Shown piece by piece: positions 5,713 through 13,284 of a stretch of 27,223 nucleotides of DNA. The position numbers were made by a program, and so were the translations under genes. This DNA comes from a virus: positions 1-27,223 of IMG/VR virus record IMGVR_UViG_3300031951_001010. One strand, 5' to 3'. Each line of letters begins with the position of its first letter. Within the stretch, counting starts at the first letter, position 1. A model generated the notes under the pieces. The model had not been told where the DNA came from, ran no database searches, and saw only the letters and a program-made list of their open reading frames with translations.

Positions 5713-6885
5713 ATGCCTTATCATGTTGGTGCCAAGGGATCATACGGTTGTGATGGATACCCTGCAGTAAAAGAAGATGGAACCGTTATGGGTTGCCACA
5801 AAACTAGAGGTGCTGCTGCACGTCAAATTTATGCTATTAATGTAAGTGAGGGTAATATTGGAAAAGCCATGATAAAAGAAGGCGATATGGTCATGGCACC
5901 AAATGACGACGAGGTTTATGTTGGTCGTGTAGTTCATGTAATGGCTGATGGTATGCTTGGAATGCCTGGATCAGAATATGCACTTTCTGCATCTCCAGAA
6001 GATCCAGCAGTATTGATTCAGCTCTTTGAAATGGAAGAGGGCGGATTAGAAGAAACAGAATATTTTATTGGCAAGAAAGCATCTGAAGTTATGGCTATGC
6101 CATCTCTTGAAGCAAATGAGGGTATGGATAAGTCTATGGACAATGGATCTTATGACATGGATGAAGAAGATGATGAAGAAGAAGACGACGAAGAAGATGA
6201 CATGTCTAAAGAATATCAAGGCTGTGGCTGTCCAACATGTAAGGAATTAAATGTAAGCTGTGAAAATTGCCCTGTATGTCAAGCTGGTGCTATGAAATCA
6301 GACTGCTGTGGTAATGTTGCAAAAAAGTCTCCATGCTGGGATGGATATGTGCAGCAAGGTATGAAAGAAAAAGATGGACAAATGGTTCCAAATTGCGTAC
6401 CTGCACAAAAAGCAGAAAAACCAAATTATGATGAAATGATTCAACCACGTCGTGGTGGATCTACTCCATCAAATCCAAGACTTTACGCAAAAATTGTTCA
6501 AGAAGCAAAGGATAGATTTGATGTTTATCCATCAGCAGTTGCTAATGGATGGGTAGTACAAGAATATAAGCGTCGTGGTGGAACATATAAGGGAGAAGAT
6601 ATGGACAAGAGAGACTATTCAACAGAATCCCGTCGAAGGATGGCATCAGAAGGTATGGCAATGCCAGATGGTTCATTCCCAATAGGAAATCGTGCTGATT
6701 TGATGAATGCGATTCGATCAGTTGGTCGTGCATCAAACTACGATGCTGCAAGAGCACATATCATTCGTCGTGCAAGAGCATTGAATGCAATGGATATGCT
6801 TCCAGAAGATTGGAAGAATAAGGCTACGAAGGGTGCTACACCTTGGAGTGGATCAATTTTTGATCTTAATCCATTTGTAAAATAA
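5713..6885 (+). CDS. Mosaic multi-domain phage protein
   Basis: A 390-residue protein built from units that resemble separate small phage domains. (1) Residues 1-45: CDGYPAVKEDGTVMGCHKTR, a short domain often next to phage head proteins. (2) About 55-115: GDMVMAPNDDEVYVGRVVHVM to DPAVLIQLFE, an SH3/Tudor-like fold. (3) A run of Asp/Glu (about 148-163) and a Cys-rich part (CGCPTCKELN...CENCPVC). (4) PCWDGYVQQGMKEKDGQMVPNC. (5) SNPRLYAKIV...FDVYPSAVANGW...YKRRGG. (6) A C-terminal helical unit, MASEGMAMPDGSFPIGN...HIIRRARAL. No peptidase motif is seen. It has a leaderless promoter and is followed 1 base later by a related gene. Confidence 0.72.
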   Translation: MPYHVGAKGSYGCDGYPAVKEDGTVMGCHKTRGAAARQIYAINVSEGNIGKAMIKEGDMVMAPNDDEVYVGRVVHVMADGMLGMPGSEYALSASPEDPAVLIQLFEMEEGGLEETEYFIGKKASEVMAMPSLEANEGMDKSMDNGSYDMDEEDDEEEDDEEDDMSKEYQGCGCPTCKELNVSCENCPVCQAGAMKSDCCGNVAKKSPCWDGYVQQGMKEKDGQMVPNCVPAQKAEKPNYDEMIQPRRGGSTPSNPRLYAKIVQEAKDRFDVYPSAVANGWVVQEYKRRGGTYKGEDMDKRDYSTESRRRMASEGMAMPDGSFPIGNRADLMNAIRSVGRASNYDAARAHIIRRARALNAMDMLPEDWKNKATKGATPWSGSIFDLNPFVK

Positions 6886-6886
6886 T

Positions 6887-7297
6887 ATGAGTAGATCACA
6901 TATCGTACAGCCATCAGATATTCATAAGGCAGAAACTTATGCTCCAAATGAGGGTATGAAGGCTGCAGCAAGACGAGCATTAAAGTGGAAAGAGCAGGGA
7001 AAAGCAACTGGAGCTGGTACTCCTGTTGGTTGGGGTCGTGCAACTGATATTGTTGCTGGCAGAGGTATGTCACTTGATACAGTAAAACGTATGTATTCAT
7101 TCTTTTCTCGTCATGAGGTAGATAAAAAAGGTAAAGATTTTTATAACACATCAAATCCATCTAATGGTCGTATTATGTGGGATGCTTGGGGCGGAGATGC
7201 AGGTTTTACATGGTCACGCCGAATAGTTGAGTCAGAGAAAAGAAAAACAGAGAAGCTTTGGGAGAATATTCCGTTTAAAAATAATAAGAGGTGGTAA
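6887..7297 (+). CDS. Phage protein with WGRATDIVAG / MWDAWGGDAG motifs
   Basis: A 136-residue basic protein. The sequences AARRALKWKEQGKATGAGTP, VGWGRATDIVAG and GRIMWDAWGGDAGF recur in tailed-phage proteins, either alone or as a domain fused to head-maturation or mosaic proteins; the function is not established to my knowledge. It starts 1 base after the mosaic protein gene, so the two are translated together and may act together. No Cys and no membrane segment. Confidence 0.7.
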   Translation: MSRSHIVQPSDIHKAETYAPNEGMKAAARRALKWKEQGKATGAGTPVGWGRATDIVAGRGMSLDTVKRMYSFFSRHEVDKKGKDFYNTSNPSNGRIMWDAWGGDAGFTWSRRIVESEKRKTEKLWENIPFKNNKRW

Positions 7298-7298
7298 C

Positions 7299-7682
7299 TT
7301 GGAAACATTTATCATCGGCTGCTTGACAACTATTGTCGCTATTGGTATACTAAATAAGTCTAAAAACAAAAATAGAAAAAGGCATATATTTATGAGGCAG
7401 AGTACCTTTTATAAGGTAATAAAATCTGTTTCGCCAGATACTATTAAGTTAATGACAACAAGAAAAACGCAGTCACAAGTTCATAGAAGTAAAAATGTTG
7501 TAAGGGTTTTACAAACTTCAGACAATAAGGCATACTGGGTAAAAGATAATATCTTTTATTATGCTGATGTTGTAAATGGAGAGTTTGATCCTACGGCTGG
7601 TATCCCTATAGATACCACTGATATATCTAAAAATGATCTTGACAAACTGCTTCTAATACTGGATAATTTAAAGAACGGATAA
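7299..7682 (+). CDS. Membrane-anchored phage protein (TTG start)
   Basis: A 127-residue protein read from TTG 7299, which follows a good ribosome binding site (AAGAGGTGG). Residues 4-18 (FIIGCLTTIVAIGIL) form one N-terminal membrane anchor, then a basic stretch and a soluble domain with AYWVKDNIFYYADVVNG. An ATG at 7393 would remove the membrane segment and give about 96 residues. A consensus promoter sits inside the coding start (7323-7351), so both a full and a shorter form may be made. The frame also runs upstream into the previous gene, but that is unlikely to be translated. Function unknown. Confidence 0.62.
   Translation: METFIIGCLTTIVAIGILNKSKNKNRKRHIFMRQSTFYKVIKSVSPDTIKLMTTRKTQSQVHRSKNVVRVLQTSDNKAYWVKDNIFYYADVVNGEFDPTAGIPIDTTDISKNDLDKLLLILDNLKNG
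7323..7351 (+). promoter_or_regulatory. Internal consensus promoter TTGACA-N17-TGG-TATACT
   Basis: TTGACA at 7323-7328, 17-base spacer ending in TGG, TATACT at 7346-7351. It has the same boxes and TGG as the promoter at 2079-2107. It lies inside a coding start and would begin near 7358, upstream of ATG 7393 and of the genes 7687-10679. Confidence 0.65.
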
Positions 7683-7686
7683 TAAA

Positions 7687-8037
7687 ATGCACGTCGCAGT
7701 TCAAGGAACTAACAGTTTCGATGACTACACTGTTTTTTTAAGAGCAATGGGAGTTGCTATGTCTGGAATGAAGAATGATGATAAAGATTTCTTTGTTTAT
7801 TCTATAGGTCCAGCAAAAGTTAATGGTTTTGTTGCTGAATTCTGTAATCTCTCAGAAAGAGGGATGAAGGGTCGTGGCAAGAAAATTAAATACTATAAGG
7901 TACCTGCACAGTGGGTTGAAGAAAATATTGCATCCTTTGACTACTTTGCATTTCTTAGCAAACCAAACGAAGGTGGATCAAAGTTGCTTGGTATTGCAGA
8001 ACTTAATAATGTCGAAGTCGGCATTTTCCGTTACTAA
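7687..8037 (+). CDS. Phage protein with possible SLOG-like (DUF2493-like) start
   Basis: A 116-residue protein. The start MHVAVQGTNSFDDYTVFLRAM resembles the beta-strand, turn and helix of small nucleotide-binding SLOG/DUF2493-type domains (VxVxGSRxFxDYxxF), and the alternation of strands and helices fits a Rossmann-like fold. SERGMKGRGKKIKYY and NVEVGIFRY complete it. Known SLOG proteins bind nucleotide-derived ligands; no ligand can be named here. It begins 4 bases after the preceding stop, with no clear ribosome binding site. Confidence 0.6.
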   Translation: MHVAVQGTNSFDDYTVFLRAMGVAMSGMKNDDKDFFVYSIGPAKVNGFVAEFCNLSERGMKGRGKKIKYYKVPAQWVEENIASFDYFAFLSKPNEGGSKLLGIAELNNVEVGIFRY

Positions 8038-8050
8038 CAAAAGGAAAAAT

Positions 8051-8260
8051 ATGTTAATTAGTAATTTAGATCAAATGGAATCAATCGTGTCACAGAATAA
8101 ATCCCTATCATGGGATGGTTGGAATGTAGTTGAGCTGACAAAATCTGATTCAGCGGTATATAAGAATACTGGTACATTTATTAATGGCTCTTGGTATTTT
8201 AAAAACACATTCAGCCCAAACCGTGATGGCTGGAGAATCCCTAAAAAGTATGTGAGGTAG
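8051..8260 (+). CDS. Small protein of unknown function
   Basis: A 69-residue protein rich in Trp, Ser and Asn (SWDGWNVVELTK, GSWYFKNTFSPNRDGWRIPKKY). AAAAGGAAA just upstream is the ribosome binding site and decides for ATG 8051 over upstream in-frame starts inside the previous gene. The pattern of strands with a basic end could suit nucleic acid or protein binding, but no family was recognised. It lies 2 bases before the WhiB gene in the same operon. Confidence 0.6.
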   Translation: MLISNLDQMESIVSQNKSLSWDGWNVVELTKSDSAVYKNTGTFINGSWYFKNTFSPNRDGWRIPKKYVR

Positions 8261-8262
8261 TC

Positions 8263-8547
8263 ATGAAGCGTCATCTTTGGAAAGACGATTCTGCATGCAT
8301 TGAGTTTGATACAAACCTATTCTTTGATAAATACGAAGAAGATGAGTCTATTCGTAATGGTATAGATGCAGTTTGTCAAAATTGTCCTGTAAGACGAACA
8401 TGTTTTGCTGTAGGAATATCTGGCAAAGAGTGGGGTGTTTGGGGCGGCATATATTTAGAATCTGGTGAGATTTCTAGAGAGTTTAATAAACATAAGTCTA
8501 AGTTAGACTGGGGTAATACCTGGCAGTCTCTTACTACGGAAAAATAA
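8263..8547 (+). CDS. WhiB-family iron-sulfur transcription factor
   Basis: A 94-residue protein with the four cluster ligands Cys12, Cys38, Cys41 and Cys47 (C-x25-C-x2-C-x5-C) and the family turn GVWGG (residues 58-62). WhiB proteins hold a [4Fe-4S] cluster, bind region 4 of the main sigma factor and change promoter choice; they occur only in actinobacteria and their phages. The C-terminal part after GVWGG is Lys/Arg-containing but lacks the long basic AT-hook of some members. It is the best single marker of an actinobacterial host and may steer host RNA polymerase towards the -10-only promoters seen in this window. Confidence 0.9.
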   Translation: MKRHLWKDDSACIEFDTNLFFDKYEEDESIRNGIDAVCQNCPVRRTCFAVGISGKEWGVWGGIYLESGEISREFNKHKSKLDWGNTWQSLTTEK

Positions 8548-8780
8548 TGTATACTCCAGAAATGCGTAGAGCTTTTCATTCTGTATTGCCACCTAAAAAC
8601 TTTTATGTGGATTTGATTGATAACGAGTTCTTTGTTACAATTAGAATAGATGAAAAGCTCATGTTTAGCTTACCACATGACGATAAGCTGGCTGCATTTG
8701 AGTATGTGTTAAAAGTAAAGAAGGCTTTAGAGGCAGAGGGTGCAATTGTGCATGTAGTGAGAAAGGCATTAGATAAATAA
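8547..8780 (+). CDS. Small alpha/beta protein of unknown function
   Basis: A 77-residue protein of two or three beta strands (FYVDLIDNEFFVTIRIDEKLMFSL) followed by a helix (AAFEYVLKVKKALEAEG) and a strand. The ATG shares a base with the stop of the WhiB gene, and its own stop shares a base with the next start, so it is translationally coupled on both sides. A role linked to WhiB is possible from position only. No family recognised. Confidence 0.62.
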   Translation: MYTPEMRRAFHSVLPPKNFYVDLIDNEFFVTIRIDEKLMFSLPHDDKLAAFEYVLKVKKALEAEGAIVHVVRKALDK

Positions 8781-9274
8781 TGCAAACATTTTTACCATAT
8801 ACTAATACTGCTTACGCTGCTCGTGCATTAGATAACAAAAGATTAAATAAACAAATTCTTGAATGCTATCAGATTCTTAATGTTCTGTCTGGCAGATCTA
8901 AGGGCAATGGATGGAAAAATCATCCAGCAGTCTTGATGTGGAAAGGCTATGAGCATGGGCTATGGGAGTATGTCAAAGGTATGGTATCTGAGGCATCTTT
9001 ACGAGGCATTAAAACAGAAAATAATGTAAAGAATCTAAATGACTTATATGAGCAATGCCATCAAGACTGGGGCAATGAGCATCCTGCTTTTTGGCGGGAT
9101 GAGAATAAGGTAATGCGTATTATTACTACTCATCGTGCTAACCTATTTAAGAAAGACCCTGTATACTATGTAAAGTACCAATACGCAGTCACTAGTCCAT
9201 ACAATGCTCCATGCTGTCCTGACAGAAAAGAGCCATGTAAATATTATTGGCCAACTCATGAAAGTAGATCATAA
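8780..9274 (+). CDS. Pyrimidine-dimer DNA glycosylase-like protein
   Basis: A 164-residue protein. The start MQTFLPYTNTAYAARALDNKRLNKQILECYQILN and the following GWKNHPAVLMWKGYEHGLWEY match the family that includes phage T4 endonuclease V (DenV), present in many actinobacteria as a stand-alone protein. T4 DenV cuts DNA at UV-made pyrimidine dimers using its N-terminal amine; here the residue after Met is Gln instead of Thr, so chemistry may differ. The C-terminus has CCPDRKEPCKYYW, perhaps a metal knuckle. It probably repairs phage DNA. Starts and stops overlap neighbours by 1 base. Confidence 0.72.
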   Translation: MQTFLPYTNTAYAARALDNKRLNKQILECYQILNVLSGRSKGNGWKNHPAVLMWKGYEHGLWEYVKGMVSEASLRGIKTENNVKNLNDLYEQCHQDWGNEHPAFWRDENKVMRIITTHRANLFKKDPVYYVKYQYAVTSPYNAPCCPDRKEPCKYYWPTHESRS

Positions 9275-9663
9275 TGTTTGAAATTTTAACAGTAATATTC
9301 GGAATTACTTCCTTTTCTTTATTTTTAGTTGCAAATAAACTACAAAAGGATAATGCAATTTTAGCTCAGGCTATTATTGAGCAGACTGCCAATAAGATAG
9401 CAAGCAAATTAGATGATGAAGAAGAAATAATGAAAGAAAGCTTTCTTAAGTTTGTATCTGATTCTAGAGAGTGGGCATTTGAGTATATTGAAAATGTACA
9501 AAAACAAATTAAAGATTTTATAGATGTTGCTGATAAACAGTTTTCATTTTTTGATTCTTATGGAGTGCTTTCAGAAGGCCATCTTTATTATGAAAATATG
9601 AAAACTATATCAGAAGAATACAAAAAGCTAAAAGCTTTGTTGCCAGAAGAGGATAATAAATAG
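9274..9663 (+). CDS. Membrane-anchored coiled-coil protein
   Basis: A 129-residue protein with one N-terminal transmembrane segment (residues about 3-21, ILTVIFGITSFSLFLVA) and a long, charged helical part likely to form a coiled coil facing the cytoplasm (KLDDEEEIMKESFLKFVSD onward). No catalytic residues are seen. The start overlaps the previous stop and its stop region overlaps the next gene. Similar single-helix proteins are common in phage accessory regions. Function unknown. Confidence 0.62.
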   Translation: MFEILTVIFGITSFSLFLVANKLQKDNAILAQAIIEQTANKIASKLDDEEEIMKESFLKFVSDSREWAFEYIENVQKQIKDFIDVADKQFSFFDSYGVLSEGHLYYENMKTISEEYKKLKALLPEEDNK

Positions 9664-10679
9664 TGAATATGATTAAAGATATCTCTATATGTTTTGATGA
9701 TATTTTATTATTGCCACAACATTCCACAGTGTCAAGTAGACATTCTGTAGATCTTACTATGCATGGATATAGATTTCCAATTGTTGCTTCCCCGATGGAT
9801 ACAGTTTGCGAATTTGAAATGGCTAAAGCAATAGTAAATGAAGGTGGTATTGGAATTATCCATAGATATATGGACAGATCAGAAAGATTGTATCAAGTAG
9901 AAACTGCTGATCTTGCGTCTAGCTCTAAAGATGGAATTGGTATGGCTTTATCAGCATTAGAGTGTTATGATACAGAGCTTATTGACGATGCTATTGATGT
10001 AGGATGTAGGTGGTTTTGTATTGATACTGCTAATGGTCACGGTGAGGCTGCAATTGGAGCAGTAAGACACCTAAGAGCCTACTATCCAGGAATTAATATC
10101 ATGGTAGGAAATGTTGCAACAGCGGAGGGATTTGCTAGGCTTGCCGAAGCTGGTGCTGATGCAGTTAGGGTCGGTATTGGCGGTGGTGCTACTTGTATTA
10201 CCAGAATTGTATCTGGTCATGGAATGCCTACCCTACAGTCAATTATTGATTCATATGAATATAAGATAAACAATAATATTCATACATTAATTGTTGCAGA
10301 TGGGGGAATCAGAACATCTGGAGATATCGTAAAAGCCTTTGCAGCAGGTGCAGACTTGGTTATGCTAGGATCTATGCTGGCAGGTACAGAAGAGGCTCCA
10401 GGAGACCTTATAGACGGTTTTAAGACCCTTCGTGGCATGGCTAGTGAAGAAGCTCAGATGGACTGGAAGGGTGAGTCTTCTGTAGTTGAGGGCGTATCAA
10501 CAAAAATAAAATATAAAGGATCTGTTAAAAATATATTCAGTCAAATCAAAGGCGGTATTGGAAGCGGTTGTTCTTATTCTGGAGTAGATAAACTATCAGA
10601 ATTAGCAGAAAATGCAGAGTATGCAATTGTTTCTGCTCTTAGTCTTGGGGAATCAAAACCTCATGCTATACATCACTGA
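9663..10679 (+). CDS. IMP dehydrogenase / GMP reductase family enzyme without CBS domains
   Basis: A 338-residue TIM-barrel enzyme read from GTG 9663 (ATG 9669 is two codons on). Family marks in order: FDDILLLP at the start, SPMDTV (44-48), GGIGIIHR (61-68), the catalytic loop GGGATCITR with Cys178, [15 protein letters not shown], and the flap region RGMASEEAQ. It acts on IMP, XMP or GMP with a nicotinamide cofactor. It lacks the CBS pair of full IMP dehydrogenases and has GMP-reductase length, yet the end (LGESKPHAI) recalls the ESHPHD ending of IMP dehydrogenases, so the reaction stays open. It would adjust guanine nucleotide supply during phage replication. Confidence 0.85.
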   Translation: MNMIKDISICFDDILLLPQHSTVSSRHSVDLTMHGYRFPIVASPMDTVCEFEMAKAIVNEGGIGIIHRYMDRSERLYQVETADLASSSKDGIGMALSALECYDTELIDDAIDVGCRWFCIDTANGHGEAAIGAVRHLRAYYPGINIMVGNVATAEGFARLAEAGADAVRVGIGGGATCITRIVSGHGMPTLQSIIDSYEYKINNNIHTLIVADGGIRTSGDIVKAFAAGADLVMLGSMLAGTEEAPGDLIDGFKTLRGMASEEAQMDWKGESSVVEGVSTKIKYKGSVKNIFSQIKGGIGSGCSYSGVDKLSELAENAEYAIVSALSLGESKPHAIHH

Positions 10680-10681
10680 TG

Positions 10682-10687
10682 TATAAT
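10682..10687 (+). promoter_or_regulatory. -10 box for the holin-like gene
   Basis: TATAAT just after the IMPDH-like stop. The predicted start near 10694 gives a leader of about 17 bases with AAGAAGGTG before ATG 10711. The -35 region is poor. Confidence 0.45.
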
Positions 10688-10710
10688 AGTTATAGAAAGA
10701 AGGTGAATAA

Positions 10711-10983
10711 ATGGACGCAAAGATGAAGGCAATGCTAGCATCATATGGACGATCAGTTCTTGGTGCAGGTATTGCATTGTATATGGCAGGTGTAACAGAT
10801 CCAAAGGATCTTTGGGCAGCTCTGGTAGCAGCTATTGCACCAGTCGCACTTCGTGCTCTTAATCCTAACGATAAGGCATTCGGTCGTGTACCAAGTGCTT
10901 CTGATGTAGAGGCAGCACTTAAGGATGTTAAGGTTCCTGCAAAGAAGGCAGCATCTAAGAAAAAGGCTGCTGATAAGAAGTAA
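10711..10983 (+). CDS. Holin-like membrane protein with Lys-rich tail
   Basis: A 90-residue protein with two hydrophobic stretches (about residues 12-28, RSVLGAGIALYMAGVT, and 32-48, DLWAALVAAIAPVALRAL) joined by a short turn, then a tail ending in many Lys and Ala (AKKAASKKKAADKK). Similar proteins appear in actinophages and marine phages, often labelled holin or structural. Located far from the endolysin and with its own promoter and terminator, it could also be a virion or DNA-associated protein. A clear SD (AAGAAGG) precedes it. Confidence 0.62.
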   Translation: MDAKMKAMLASYGRSVLGAGIALYMAGVTDPKDLWAALVAAIAPVALRALNPNDKAFGRVPSASDVEAALKDVKVPAKKAASKKKAADKK

Positions 10984-10998
10984 TTAGATAAAATGACT

Positions 10999-11028
10999 GG
11001 CACCTCGTAATGGGGTGCCTTTCTTTTT
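10999..11028 (+). terminator. Intrinsic terminator closing the plus-strand region
   Basis: GGCACCTC (10999-11006) pairs with GGGGTGCC (11012-11019), loop GTAAT, followed by TTTCTTTTT. It ends rightward transcription at the convergent boundary with the glycosyltransferase genes. Confidence 0.88.
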
Positions 11029-11821
11029 AGTTTATTTTTTGTTTCTTCCACTGAATATAAATGCCGTCATTCCATTTTTCAGAACTACCAGCAAACATAT
11101 GCCTTACAGCTTTTCTTTTAAACATATTTGAATTATCATTTCCATAAATATAAATATTATTTTTAATAGCCTCTTCGCTATTATTTACATAGTCTACATT
11201 TTTTAACAAATCGACTTTTGGATCATACACGTGCTCACCGTTAATAGTTTCTGCCATACCAAGATGATTTAGAATAGAGTAAGAGAATATGTTTGGTCCA
11301 CTTGTAAAATGTATAGCATAATTATGATCTTCTACAGTTGACCAATCTATATTGGATAAAGCTTCATATACGTTATCTATTAATGTTTTAAATATTGGCA
11401 TACCAGGTTTTGCTGCAAATGTCCACTGGCAAACTCTATAAGGAAATTCTCCATCACCTACCATCTCTGCTCCGAATACTGCATTATAGTCTTTATATGG
11501 CGATTTAAGGCCTCTAATCCAAGTATCTATTGGCATAATGCATTGTGTATCAAGGTCTGTGTATATACCACCAAATTTATAAATAACAAGGTATCTAAAT
11601 ATATCTGCCTTAATAACTCCAAGCGGAACAGAGGTTAATAAGTTGTGCCACTCTTTTCCATAATAATCTAATACAAACTTTTCAACTTCTTTATCATTTA
11701 AATATTTATATTTATAGTTTTTGTTTTGTCTTTTCCATGTTTGTGCAGTTTTCTTGGCAGTAATTGGAAGATCATTAAAGTCAGTTTTATATGTTTGCCA
11801 AATTATTTTAGGAATTGTCAT
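11027..11821 (-). CDS. Glycosyltransferase with DXD motif (Gly_transf_sug / OCH1-like)
   Basis: A 264-residue protein starting MTIPKIIWQTYKT, typical of the sugar-binding-region family. The sequence VIKADIFRYLVIYKFGGIYTDLDT carries the DxD motif (Asp-Leu-Asp) that holds the nucleotide-sugar metal ion. It transfers a sugar, often mannose or a relative, from a nucleotide donor. Three bases separate it from the preceding glycosyltransferase stop, so both form one minus-strand operon driven from 12576-12584. Donor and acceptor cannot be read from sequence. No signal peptide or membrane helix, so it acts in the cytoplasm. Confidence 0.85.
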   Translation of the reverse strand: MTIPKIIWQTYKTDFNDLPITAKKTAQTWKRQNKNYKYKYLNDKEVEKFVLDYYGKEWHNLLTSVPLGVIKADIFRYLVIYKFGGIYTDLDTQCIMPIDTWIRGLKSPYKDYNAVFGAEMVGDGEFPYRVCQWTFAAKPGMPIFKTLIDNVYEALSNIDWSTVEDHNYAIHFTSGPNIFSYSILNHLGMAETINGEHVYDPKVDLLKNVDYVNNSEEAIKNNIYIYGNDNSNMFKRKAVRHMFAGSSEKWNDGIYIQWKKQKIN

Positions 11822-11824
11822 ATG

Positions 11825-12556
11825 CTACCCCTGATGAATCGCTATAGCTCTATATAGTATAAATATGTTGTGATATCCCATTTTGTGCATTCTGTCACAT
11901 ACAACTACCATTTCGCAATCATGATGTCCTAATGTCTCATTAAACCAATGATATCTCAACCCCTCTTTAAATGGTTTTGAAAGATACATACATATACCGT
12001 TTGATGTTGCATAATACTTTTCATAACTTTTTCTATTCCAACCATCAAAAAGATTTCCTACTGTTTCAGAACTATTTCTTCGTGTTCCCCAAGTATCATA
12101 AAAATGTCTTCCGTTTCTTGATATTGAAGAAACAACATGAAAATCAGGCTCTTTATTCTTAAAATTGAATATTCTTTCTATAGACTGTAAATTAAATATC
12201 ATATCGAACTCTAATGAAAGTATATAGTCGCTTCTTTGTAAAAAATCTTTTGCTTCTATAGCTTTATTTCTTGCAATAGCAAGATTCCTTACACGCTCTT
12301 CATCATTTGTAGATCCAAAGTATTGAGTATTGATATCTTCGATTACTATTTCATGCTCAACGAATGACCAATCTAAATTTTTTATTTTTTGTTTAGTGCT
12401 ATCGGTAGAATCATTTTCATATATTGATAGTAAAAAATTATACTGGTATGAAAATTTTTTTACTATTTCACGAACTTGTTTATAAAAAGTAATAACACTT
12501 TGTTCACGGTTACGTACAATACTGTATATAAAAACAGTAGGTTTTTTGTTTTGCAT
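11825..12556 (-). CDS. Glycosyltransferase, Cap59-like / GT-A fold
   Basis: A 243-residue protein. The start TVFIYSIVRNREQSVITFYKQ and the motif IYENDSTDSTKQKI mark a GT-A sugar transferase; SLEFDMIFNL supplies the acidic metal-binding pair, and the arrangement resembles Cap59-type mannosyltransferases. The C-terminal part (GLRYHWFNETLGHHDCEMVVVCDRM) is well defined. A leader of about 12 bases contains GAAGGG before the ATG, and a TATAAT lies about 19 bases upstream. It is divergent from the Stealth-like gene and heads the two-gene operon with the DXD glycosyltransferase. Confidence 0.78.
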   Translation of the reverse strand: MQNKKPTVFIYSIVRNREQSVITFYKQVREIVKKFSYQYNFLLSIYENDSTDSTKQKIKNLDWSFVEHEIVIEDINTQYFGSTNDEERVRNLAIARNKAIEAKDFLQRSDYILSLEFDMIFNLQSIERIFNFKNKEPDFHVVSSISRNGRHFYDTWGTRRNSSETVGNLFDGWNRKSYEKYYATSNGICMYLSKPFKEGLRYHWFNETLGHHDCEMVVVCDRMHKMGYHNIFILYRAIAIHQG

Positions 12557-12575
12557 AGCACCCTTCGACCTTTCT

Positions 12576-12595
12576 ATTATATCATGCGGTATAAT
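12576..12595. promoter_or_regulatory. Divergent overlapping promoters between glycosyltransferase and Stealth-like genes
   Basis: On the minus strand TATAAT at 12576-12581 is preceded by TGA (extended -10) and serves the leftward operon with a normal leader. On the plus strand TATAAT at 12590-12595 ends 5 bases before GTG 12601, giving a leaderless mRNA. The two -10 boxes are 8 bases apart, so polymerases would exclude each other. Confidence 0.6.
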
Positions 12596-12600
12596 TAAGT

Positions 12601-13284
12601 GTGGATTATGTTTACATATGTAGAGCTGGTGATAACGAAGAACTTAGATATTCAATAAGAAGTGTAAGAAATAATGCATCATATAATAATTTATGGGTTG
12701 TGGGCGGCAAGCCAGACTGGTACTATGGAAATTTTGTCGAGGTACAAGACGTTGGAAACAAGTTTGAAAATATAGTAGAATGCTATAAAGCTATAGCACA
12801 AATAGGTGCTATATCAAACGAATTTGTTTTAATGAATGATGATTTTTTCATACTAAAGCCTGTTGGTGTTATGCCAATATTTCATGGTGGATCACTAATG
12901 GAAAAAATAGAGCGGTATAACAATAATGGCATATCTAATAAATATACAAGAATTTTACTTGATGCACATAAAAAAATGCAAAAAATGAGAATTAAAGATC
13001 CAATTGATTACGATATCCATGTCCCAATAGTTATAGATAAAACAAAAATAAAAGAATTTATTGATTTATCTTTAGCTCCTAGGTCTTTTTATGGCAACAT
13101 GTTTAATATTGGCGGCACGAATATAAAAGATGTTAAAGTATATAATTCAAAAAAAATGAACTTTAATTCTATTGTTTCGTATGATGATATTGCCTTTTTA
13201 TCTACAGAAGATGAATCTTTTATTAAAATACTTCCAATGTTAGATTCAGTGTTTTCTACAAAATCAATGTATGAGCTTTATTAA
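12601..13284 (+). CDS. Stealth-like sugar-phosphate transferase
   Basis: A 227-residue protein from a GTG start. YICRAGDNEELRYSIRSVRNNA and NLWVVGGKPDWY match the first conserved region of Stealth proteins, and FVLMNDDFFILKPV matches the second (NDDxF). Stealth proteins move a sugar phosphate onto growing polysaccharides and help bacteria mask their surface. Here it is about the minimal core length. A -10 box 5 bases upstream predicts a leaderless transcript. It is the only plus-strand member of the sugar block and lies inside the minus cluster; its end overlaps the next minus gene by 4 bases. Confidence 0.75.
   Translation: MDYVYICRAGDNEELRYSIRSVRNNASYNNLWVVGGKPDWYYGNFVEVQDVGNKFENIVECYKAIAQIGAISNEFVLMNDDFFILKPVGVMPIFHGGSLMEKIERYNNNGISNKYTRILLDAHKKMQKMRIKDPIDYDIHVPIVIDKTKIKEFIDLSLAPRSFYGNMFNIGGTNIKDVKVYNSKKMNFNSIVSYDDIAFLSTEDESFIKILPMLDSVFSTKSMYELY

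Noticed and set aside
6738-7160. Minus-strand frames rich in Leu, His and Gln opposite the mosaic protein genes
   Set aside because: Composition is that of antisense of Lys/Glu-rich genes; no start signals.
10653-11051. Minus-strand frame opposite the holin-like gene
   Set aside because: It is a shadow of the plus gene, crosses the terminator hairpin and has no SD.
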